From Gambelia wislizenii (Eukaryota; Chordata; Lepidosauria; Squamata; Crotaphytidae), in contig JAUMIR010000004.1 of NCBI GenBank assembly GCA_030847615.1, forward strand, positions 75,485,001 to 75,549,000: 64,000 bases of DNA, given 5' to 3'. This document shows positions 25,001 to 36,313 of the stretch, piece after piece. Within the stretch, counting starts at the first letter, position 1. Each line of letters begins with the position of its first letter. The notes under the pieces are model-generated. The model did no database searches. It saw nothing but the letters and a program-made list of their open reading frames with translations, and had not been told where the DNA came from. A program made the position numbers and the translations under genes.

Positions 25001-28000
25001 TTTTTTTGTAGCTGGACATTTAAAGTGTTAAAGTTTGTTAGACTAGAGTGGATGCTTGACCAAGCTGCAGTTTAATGTTTAATATTTTTTCTTATATACT
25101 ATTTGTTATCTATTATGCCTTGATTACTATTTTGTTTATTATTTCAGCATAGCCTTTTATGTTCATTACATTGTAACTGCTGTAATTGTTATGGCTTATG
25201 GTAGTTAGACTTCAGCCATAATACAACAAAGGTAGTGTATAAAAGAACCCAGATACTCAAATGTCTTCAACGAAATGTCTCCAAATTAAAATGTCAGAAA
25301 TTCCTATGGCTTCCCCTGGTAGTATAAAGCAGAAACCATATTATTTACATCCTCTGTGTTGATTTAGTTTTACAATTGTATGCTTTTAAGTACTTTTTAA
25401 TGATAGCTACAAGGCGGCATTTTGTGCACTGTTGACTTTGACAGCTCTATTTTGGAAGTGTCTAATTGTCCTTTAAAGAGAATGGTGGGGAATTATAACC
25501 CTTAGTAGTAAAATGTTTTAAAAGTCTTCCTGAGATTAGGACACAGAGCAATGGGTTCAAACTACAGAAAAAGAGATTCCACCTAAACATTAGGAAGAAC
25601 TTGCTGACAGTAAGAGCTGTTCGGAAGTGGAATGCACTCTCTCGTAGTGTGGTGGAGTCTCCTTCCTTGGAGGTTTTTAAACAGAGGCTGGATGGCCATC
25701 TGTCGGGAATGATTTGATTCTGTATTCCTGCATGGCAGAGGGTTGGACTGGATGGCCCTTGCGGTCTCTTCCAACTCTATGATTCTATGTAAGGAGATTC
25801 TTCATACACTCTGTATGCAGCCCTATTAAGTGAAATCTCATCCTCATACTCCCCCCCCCCCCGCAAAATCTGCAGATGAAAGATAGAAATAGTGAGGCTG
25901 CAGAAGGTTCTGCCAACCAGACCCAGCCTATTCCATCTCCTGTAGAAGAGCAAATAACATCTGAGACCACAGAAGATCTTCATCCTACAGCAAAAGAAAA
26001 TTCTATGTTGGTATGAGCCAGTGTCTCTTTTTTTGTTTTCCTTGGCAAAGTAGGACATCCTTAGTTTGTGGTCTAAAATTGGTAGCAGACTGGTGAATGG
26101 TTTGGGGTTTTGTTTGTTCCTTTATTTGCCCTTATTTCCATGACTATTTTATGGAATAGTCCTGGAATTTTTAACATTGTAAGTGTGCATTCTTTTAATC
26201 AGTGAATGTTTGTGAAAACCATGGTCATTATGAAGTATTCTGAGTGTTTTTGTACTGACCATGCAGGCATTTTTATTTGCTTTTTATTGGTCAAATTTAG
26301 TGTCTGATTCCTGCAAATCCATGATTTCTGACATTTCTTTCTTTTCTGCAGCTGGAAGTCAGCCAATCTACAGACCATTTTGGAGATGTTGGATCACATG
26401 CAGCTGTAGAAATACCATTTCTGTGTGAGACTACAAATGATCACCAATCTAAAGAAAAGGAAGCAATTGAACTGGTATTAAATAACTGTCCCCTTTGGGA
26501 AATAAATATCTTATATATGGATTCCAAAGGCTGAAGTTTATGTTTTTCGGCATCTCTGCACCACCATAAGGAATTACCATATTTTGCAGACACTTGAGAT
26601 AATCCTTTGCGTAAGTTTTAGATGTAAAATATCTTTAGATATGCTTAAGAAATCTAATTAGCAAAAAGAAAACCTCAAAACTCCCATTAATTTTTTATTT
26701 TTTAAAAGGAAAATTGCTGGTCTAATGGTTTCCAGCAGAGGCATTTTTCTCACACACCTTGAAAACAGAAGTTGACTTTTGGTCATTTCTGGTTTTGATT
26801 TTTTGAAAGAGGGCATATTTTTGGTCCAGTGCAACCCATGTAAGGTCCTGGTGTGGAGAATTGCCCCCAGGCCCACTGAAGTTGACTACTCTGAACCTAA
26901 GATACAAATTTCTTTCTAAGATGCAGTTGTCCCTTCATATTCACTGGGGTTTGGTTCCAGGGGACCCCCCCCCTCCCCGTGGATACCAAAATCCGTGAAT
27001 ACTCAAGTCCCATTATATGCAATGGCATAGCAAAATGGTGTCCCTTATATAAGATGGCAAAATCAAGGATTGCTTTTTGGATTATTATTTTTTTAAAGAA
27101 TATTTTCAAGCCGTGAATACTTAAATCCATGGATACCAAATCCGTGGATACGGAGGGACAACTGTACTTGTTAAAACCCAATTTTATTGACTTCCTCATT
27201 CCTGTTAACGTCATAATCCATGCCTCTCATCACAGAGGCAACCTACTGTTTAGACAGATGAGACATATACCCAGCATACTGGTCCTGCAGAAGATGCCAG
27301 GAACCATGTCCTAGATGATCATCCAGTTTTTGCTGGGCTACTATTGCCTCCAACAGAGAGGAGCACATAGGGTTTGATTGGTTGGTGTTCTCTGTTATTT
27401 ATTTCTGCAGCACTGTATCTGAGTTGGCTCCTGCAGAATGCACTTCAATCATACTCTTTACACTGGACCTGGCAAATATGTAGGCTGCAGTTAGAGCAGT
27501 AAGTGATGTGGTGTGAGTGGAGGCAAAGTGGCAAGACAGTGGTGGAGAAACAATGCTGATCCAGACATCCATTGGGGCGCTGATCATTCCTGTGTCTCAG
27601 AATATTTTGTCCTTGATTTTGTTTCAAATTGATGCAGACCCCAAGCACAGTCAGCTGTGAAGATGCAAGCCACGAACAAAAGGATACTGCTCTTCCTGTT
27701 GATGTCTGCAGCCTCCCATGTACCCTCAGTGATATTCATTGTGTGCCTGTGCTTGTGAGAGAAACAGAAACCAAACTGGTAAGTGTCTCTGTTCCTTGAC
27801 AATCTAGGTGGGTGTACTTTATAAGTCTTGAGTCCATTTATACTCCTAGGAATCATAGTGGCTCAGTTCCTTCTTTGACACCAAAGTGGTTATCAAAAGG
27901 GAGCTTTAGCTCAGGCTTCATAGGCCTTGTCTTCCTAGATCAAATCTTTTAACTGCTATGGATTTTCGTGACCCTGAGCTTATGATGAAGTTCAGGTGGC

Positions 28001-31000
28001 TCTGTGTGAGTTCTCTGTGTGCATGAAGCATGGTGAACCCAGATGAAGCATGGTGAACCCAGAGTGATAGTTTCTTCTGAATGCAGGGACAAGCATCCTA
28101 ACCACTCTAGCACATGGAGCCTGTATAGGTGCATTAAGAATATAAGAAGAGCCATGGAGCAAAGGCCTGCTGGGCCAACAGTCTATTGTTACAGTGGCCA
28201 AATGAATGCTAGTGGCACTGTGCAATAGCACCATCCTGTTCATGCTCTCTTTTTTTGTTTACCACCCTGAGATCCTTGGGTGGGGTATAAATATTTTAAT
28301 AAACAATTTCTTCCTAGAATGTTCAGAGCAGCTTTAAAGCAAGTTTTATCACTCTGACAATTGTTGGAGAGACCATTAAATGTCATTTCCATTTCAGAAG
28401 CTTGTGCTGAAAAGTGAACCAAAACTTTTAAAACTGAAATAAAACTATAGTTACTGACATTGTATTCCAGGAGCATGCCTTTATTTATTTTTTAAAGTAG
28501 ATTTGTACCCTGCTTTTATGACTGAAACAATTTCTGAGTGGGTTGAGAAGAGAGTATTATTGAACCAACAAGCAGAAAAGAAAAGCAGTCCATTCTCTCC
28601 ATAAATCCTCCAGAATCCTATACCTCGGGGGGGGGGGAGAGTTGAAAGGGAAAGCTAAGTACCTGTTTCCCAAATTTCCATATTGTGGAATAGTTGGAAA
28701 CCTCACTGTTTTGTAAAATCTTAGAATATCTGGCTGAAAATTGATGATTACCATTACTGTTGAACTGTTTACATTAAGCAATTTTGAAAAACTGCTGTAG
28801 CTGAGGGAATAATTTTATCTATATACAGTCGTCCCTCCACATTCGCGGGGGTTAGGGTCTTGAGACCCCCGCGAATGTGGAAAAACCGCAAATAAAAAAA
28901 GGCTCCTCCCATGACCACCACCCCCCACGACAGGGAGGGAGGGAGTCTGGCCAGCCTCTCCTTGGCCTTCCTGAGGGTACTCCGGGCCTTAGAAGCCCCG
29001 GAGCCCCCTTGGGAAGGCCGGGAAAGGCAGCAGGTGGGAGCAAGGGAAGCTGCCTGGCCCTGAGGGGACTCAGAAGCCCCGGAGCCACCTCTGGAAGGCT
29101 GGGGAAGGCGCGGGCAGGAGATTGCCCCCCCCTCTCACCGGCCTTCCTGAGGGGGCTCGGGGCTAAACCGCGAATAATCAAAACCGCGAGTAGGAAAGCC
29201 ACGAATATGGAGGGGCAACTGTAACTTGTTCAGTTTTCCCACATACCATCATTCCTGTTGAAGATAAAATTCAGTCTACTGAATTGTACTGCTGCTGTAC
29301 TGCTTTTTTACAGTCCATTTATTTGCTATTTACTTGAATTTTTAAAAACTTCTTGGTAGTATTCCTGATGCAGCTTACAAGTGAAAATGATACTGTAAAA
29401 ATAGAGTAAGCATATGGTAAAGCATGCATATTGTCTGAGAGCTAGACATTTGGTTTTGAAAGAGAGAAATCAGGAGGCAGTTCTCAAGACGCCAGGTTTT
29501 ATATCAGAATGCATGCACCCATGGATTCATGAAAATACATACAGCTTCAGGATAGTATGTGTTGGCTGATATGAGGTAGGATGCAAGTAGAAAACCACAT
29601 CCCCTGTAGGCAGCCTGGTTAAAAGGGGCAGGTGGTTGTTACAGTATTTTACTCTTTTCTGCAAAGGCTATTGTAATACCTGTTTTGCAGAACAGACTGC
29701 AAGGCTAGATGTAGTAAAGTAAACTGATCTAACCCAGGACAGAGCAGTATTAAACAACCCAGATCAGGACAAGGAGCATTTACATATACACTTTGCTCCC
29801 TCCTCATTTGAACATCAGTTGTATTTGGCCTCCTGGGAATGATTGGTACATCCCCTTTGCCCTGCTTAAAATCTTTCACAGTGCTCTCCTATCTGTTTTA
29901 CCTGTAACATTTTCCCACAGCAGTAGGAAAAGCTGTAGTTACTTTTATTCCTCCTGGGTCTAGTGCAGATGGCTCCTTGAAAAATGCCAATCATGGCAAC
30001 AATTCAGATGCACCTGGTGAGGCCAGAAATCACTTGTGTTTTCTGTGGGGTGTCAAAGGTGCTTCTAGTAAACGATGGGGCAGTTTCCCATTAATAGGAC
30101 CTTATAAGTTGAGTGCTGTTTAATTCTAAAGAAGAATGTTGGCTACCAATAGGTGTTGGTTTTGTTGGTGTCTTCATTCCCATATTGGTTATCATAATCT
30201 CTCCAGCCTTCTCCTTGGGAAGTTGACTCCTTGCTTGCTGAAACCTTGAGAGGATGGGCACCAGAGGATTGTCAGGAGCCATCCTGGAGAGTGAATGAAG
30301 CTGACAAGCGTGAGAGAGTCTCTGAATGTGATAGAGATTCAGTAAGTAGTTGGTTTTGGGTTTTATGAGAACAATTTTTATTAGAAGAGACCTAGATGGA
30401 TAACTAGGTGGGAGGATTTAGTAAAAAAAGGGAATGGAAGCAGCTGTCAACAGAAGCAGCTGTTTCCTTAAATGAAGTGGAATGTTAAAGGAACATAGTT
30501 TCCCCTTCTGGTCACAAAATCTGGATGTTTATAAAAATAATACAATTGCAGCCTTCCACAATGGGTTTCATTCTTCCACAGTGTGTTTTTTTCTCCCGTG
30601 AGCTCATGATTTTAAAAACTTCTGAGACAGATTCTGGTGTAATGTTATGTATTTCAAAAGCATCAATTATGGACATATCTCAGTTAACAAAGCCTAGAAT
30701 CATAGAGTTGAAAGAGACCACAAGGGCCATCTAGTCCAACTCCCAGCCATGCAGTAATACTCAATCAAAGCATTCCCTACAGATGGCCATCCAGCCTCTG
30801 TTTAAAAACCTCCAAAAAAGGAGACTCCACCTGAAGGATGAGACAAAGAAGCCCCTTCTCATTCTCTTTCTAGCTGTGTTTTAGCAGCATCAGTATTGGA
30901 AGGAATGAGGAAGAAGGGTGAAGAAGCACAGACTTTTTCAATATCAGGTTGTAGCAGCATGTCTGCAGTAAACAATGCAATAAATCCTGAGCTGAGAAAG

Positions 31001-34000
31001 AATGGTATTCTGTTCTGTCTGATCCCACTATAGCTGTGTGCCTGCCTGCAACTGGCAAGGTAAACAGTAGCTGCCTCCAGAATCCCTTACTGAGTGTGTA
31101 TGAACAGCAAAACAGAGAGAAAAGGAAAGAAGGTTGTTTCAATAGTTCCCCCTAGCATGTTAAAAACCATAAATCTTTAAGTTTGGTCACCAAAATGGAA
31201 ACCAGAAGAAAAGTAGAGGATGGTGAAAGTGAAAAAAAAAATCCTTGGATGCACTTTGGAAGAAGCCTGCAAGTGATATGTAGAAGGTTCAAAATGTTTT
31301 TGTTTACTTGTGTAAGATTTATCTGACCTGGTTCTTATAGAATCATAGAATTGTAGAGTTGGAAGAGACCACAAGAGCCATCCAGTCCAACCACCTGCCA
31401 TGCAGGATATCACGATCACAGAATCCCTGACAGTTGTTTCACTTCACCTGTGCTTATTGTTAGTAAAAAGCTTACTGAAGCATGTTGAACTGCTCTTTTT
31501 TTCTGGTATAGAAGCCTGTTCCTATTCTTACCATGTTATTCCTGTCTCTGGTACCAAATTTTTTATTAAAGAAGTAATATCTGGGAACAGATCTACTTCA
31601 TTAACTGAGGTATACCTGTATTGGGTTCTGCAGGTAAAGTATGAAAGACCTGAACCTGAGACAAGACAAAAAGACTACCCGAGTAGCAAAACAAGAGAGT
31701 TAAAAACCCGGGCAACAGTAATCTTTTGAGCCAAAGTCCTAATTCAGATAAAAAATGGTTTAGCTTTGCCCCCTTGGCACTGAAGTTCTCATTGGGTATT
31801 CCAAAGACTGAGAGAGAGAGTTGAGTTCTATGGATTGCTCTTGTGCCTTGTTTGATAACCCTGTTCTCTTTCCAGGTGCCTTCTCAGTCCCTGCCTCAGA
31901 CACACATCTCCTGTTACCAAAAATGTGATATTGAAAGACTACTAGACTGTCATTCTTGTTCACCAAAGAGTCACCACAGCAGTGCTTCAGAGCATTCTAG
32001 CCAAAAGTGTGCCCCAAGAGAGCTGTGCATTCTGAGTCCAAGATCCCCCCACAGGCAAGAACAGGAGTCGAGATCCCCTAACAGGAAAAAACAAAGATTG
32101 AGATCCCCTCACAGGCAAGAACAAAGATCAAGATCCCCTAACAGGAAAAAACAGGGATTGAGATCCCCTCACAGACAAGAACAGAATTCAAGATCCCCTA
32201 ACAGGAAAAAACAGAGATTGAGATCACCTCACAGGCGAGAACAGAGATCAAGATCCTTTCATAGTTGCAAGCAGTCCCCACATAGACGAGAGCGAAGTTC
32301 AGGTTCCCTTCAGAGGTGAGACAGTCATTCCTGTGGTTTACATATACCACCTAGATAGCTGTCTGTTTTGTTTACGAATTCGTTAGTGATCAAGTGAAAT
32401 GATAATGGCGCAAGGCATGGAGAAACAAGGAACCAGAGATAAATGCCTTCTGGTTAGTACTTGGAAGAAAAAAAACAGAGATTTAATTTGTAGAAAATGG
32501 GGAATTCTGATGGGGGGGGGAAATGGAGTTGTAGCCAGATTGAGTTGGTACGGCAGTTGCTGGGAGTGTTCTAAATTGAGTAGGAGAAAATGGAATAGGT
32601 GGATTGATTTAGGATGATCTAAACAGAATAGATGTCAGGCTGAACTTGTGACTACATCTGCACTACATATTGATACTGACTTTGGATTAGTTTGTTTTCT
32701 CGCCATGAATTTTGGGAGCTGTATATTATAAAGGTGTTGTAAAAATTGTGCCCAAATAGGGGTGGGCAGAAGATAGGTCTGGACCTACTGGGAGATTGCT
32801 GGTGATTTCCAGTAGATTAGGAAGATTACTTAGCAGCACCAGAAATAAAAAAACTTCTACCCATGACCCTAAATTATGCTGCTGAAGTAAAGAAAGCTGG
32901 GATAATGTAAGGTGGATTTTCACATGGAAGAATTATGAGCTCATTTCCATTTTGATGCTTAGAACAAATTCCTGGGCTCAGTATTACTGAATTCTAATGT
33001 GATTTATGTGTTATAGTCAAAAGCAAAATAGATCCATATACCTGGCTTCTGCCCAACCACATGCTAGTAGGTCTAAGTGGTTCACCCTAAGCTTCACCAG
33101 TTTATCAGTTCCTAGAAGGAGAAGGAGATTGAAGGGAAGCTGTGAGAGTTTTGAACATCAGGTTCTAGATGTTACATTGAAGGTCAGATGGTTGCCACTC
33201 CTCACCTGCAATCCTTGTGCTTCTTTCCAGAGTGAGAGATGACTTTGGAAGACGTTACTACCCTTATTGTGACTGTAAACACAGCTGTAGTCTATCCCTA
33301 GAGAATTCCTGGGAAAGAGATTTGTCTCCCTGTTATTTGCCTAGTCCAATAAACTGCCACCATTCTCCAAAAGGTTTGTTTTTTCGGGGGGGGGGGCTTT
33401 AGGTTGTGTGTCTGAAACAGTTTTGAAAGTGAGCTTTTAAAGACACTAAGTTTGATATCTCTAGGTTTGTCTACTTGAAGGTTAAAAATTCTTCTTCATG
33501 TGATGTTGCCTGCTAGACGTCTCCTAGGCAGGGGTGGGAATTACATATCCCATGACCTCTGAGCCCGTATTTTAAGGGCAGCACACCCCTGTGAGAACTA
33601 GAAGGGGGAAATGGTAGGTTGAAAAAAAAAGGTGAATTACATTCCAGAGTAATGATTCACCTTTTAATCAAGTTGCAGCCCCCCAAATCCTTTTTAATGC
33701 TGTGCTCCCCTTTTTTGTAACACTCCAGAATTGACTTCCATCCACTTCCAGTTTCATTCTTCCTGGGGCTTTTGTCTTTTTGGAGGAGGGGGACTCACTT
33801 GGTGGGTCCTAAAGATGGGCGGTTGGCACCTGGATACCCAGAGGTTGTCCATCCCTGCTCTAGACTCTTTCCAGAGTGTTTACCTGCAGGGCTCTTTGCT
33901 GAAATGCTCTGAATTCTATAAGAACATAAGAAGATCCGTGGTGGATCAGGCCAAAGGACTGTCTAGCTCAGCCTTCTGTTCCCTCAGTTGCCAGCCAGAC

Positions 34001-36282
34001 GTTTTTAGGAAGCCCACCAGCAGGACATGAATGCAATAGCACCTACCCACTTGTGTTCCCCAGCACCTGCTATATAGAGGCATATTGCCTTTGTATGTAG
34101 TAAACAACTTTCATCACTACCACCTGTTCATGAACGACTAGAGTGTGTCTGGCGAAAAACTCAGCTCTTGTCTGACAGGACTCATCATAGGAAATTTCAT
34201 TCCTACAGAGAGGCAATACGAGCAGCAAGGAAATCTTTTTCTTCTGCACATATTGCGTCTGCAGTGTCTTGCCCGGCAGAGCTGTTTAGGGTGGTGAGGT
34301 AACTGACACAGGTTCCACCTGTGCAGAACTCATTACTAAACCCAACAGCGGCCTGCTGTGACGCATTTAACAACTTCTTTGCAGCTAAAATCTCTCAGAT
34401 AAGAGCCAACTTGGACGCTGGGGTTGTAGCAGATTCGATTGATGAGGTGTCCAGTAACTCTGCTGATGAGGTTATACTGGATCAATTTCAATCTCTTAAG
34501 TACTGATGACGTGGACAAGCTCCTTGGTTAGAGTGAGGAAGAATACATGCCCTCTTGACCCTTGCCCTTCATGGCTGGCTGTCCAGGGGGGTGATGCCTT
34601 GAGGTTGTTCCTTAGGGACATCATCAATGCATCCCTTAGGGAAGGTCATGTTCCATCTTGCTTGAAGGAAGCGGCGGTTAGACTGCTCCTAAAAAGAACT
34701 TCCCTTGACCCTCTGGATATGAAGAACTATAGGCCAGTCTCCTTACTACCTTTTTTGAGCAAGGTGATCAAGAAGATGGTTGCTCTCCAACTCCAAGCTG
34801 TCTTAGAAGAAACCGATTATCTAGATCCATTTCAAACTGGCTTTAGGGCGGGATTCAGAGTTGAGACTGCCATGGTTGCCTTGGCTGACAACCTTCGCCT
34901 GAGCATCGATAGGGGTAGTGTGACCCTGTTAATGCTACTGGATCTCTCAGTGGCTTTTGCCACAATTGATCGTGACATCCTCTTGGATTGCCTGAGAAGG
35001 CTAGGAATTGGAGGCACTGTGCTGCAGTGGTTCTGTTCCTTCCTTTTGGGCAGATTCCAGAGGGTGATGCTCGGGGACAGCTGCTCTGCATTGAAAGAGC
35101 TTAATTGTGGCATCCTACAAGGCGGCATCCTGTCCCCGATGCTATTCAATATATGAAGCCGCTTGGAGAGATCATCTGGAGGCATGGGGCGGGGTGTTAT
35201 CAGTACGCTGATGACACCCAGATATATTTCTCCATGCCTCGGTCTTCAGCTCTGACTTCAGGTGGTATCTCTTCTCTTAATGATTGTCTTAAGTAATGGA
35301 CTGGCTGAGGGAAAACAAACTGAAGCTGAATCCTGATAAGATGGAGGTACTCACGGTAGCAGCCCCAAACCCAGACATTGGGATACAATCTCCAGTCCTG
35401 GATGGGGTCACGCTCTCCTCCAAGGACTATGTTCGCACCCATCACTCCAGATGACGAATCAGGTAAAATGCAACGGTCAGGAGTGCCTGTTATCAGCTCT
35501 GGCTGATACACCAAATGTGCCCTTTCCTGGAAGCCGGGGACCTTGAGACCGTGATACATGCTCTGATAACCTCCCGTCTTGATTTTTGTAATGCACTCTA
35601 CATGGGGCTACCCTCGTGCTTGGTCCGGAAACTTCATTTACTACAGAATATGGCAGCCAGACTGGTCTTGGGTACATCCAAAAGAGACCGTATAACACCA
35701 ATCTTAAGATCACTCCACTGGCTGCCCGTTAATTTCCAGACCCAGTACAAGGTGTTGGTTATCACCTTTAAAACCCTAAATGGCTTGGGTCCAACCTATC
35801 TTTGAGGCTGCCTCCTTCCATATGATCCTCCCTGTACACTCAGATCCTCTGGGAGGAATTTGTTACAATCTTTAAAAACTAGGCTTTCTTGACCTCCCGG
35901 AGGGCCTTTTCAGCTATTGCTCCCAGATGGTTTTTTTTCTTGGATGGCCAGGTATCTATTCAGGAAAGGCCTGCCAGATGAGATCCGTCATATCACCATC
36001 TTAAATAACTTTTTAAAAGCTCTTAAGACGGATCTCTTCTGGCAGGCCTTACCTGAATAGATACCCGGCCATCCAAAAAAAAAAAAAAATCTAGCTTGTC
36101 CCGACCTCGCTACAGCCACTGTCGGTTGTTTATTTTTATTTTTTGTATAAAGTATGTTTTAATTCCTGAATTATTTAATTGTCTTTTAAGGGGGGTGGGA
36201 CTGAGGGCTCGGGATGTATATTTTAATTGTTGTAAGCCACCCCGATTGTGTTTCGTAGAAGGGCGGAATATAAATAAAAATG

Positions 36283-36313
<31 letters not shown>

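Noticed and set aside
27399..27856. Minus-strand open frames over 27399-27856
   Set aside because: Antisense to the + strand exon at 27638-27778, and without splice or family support.
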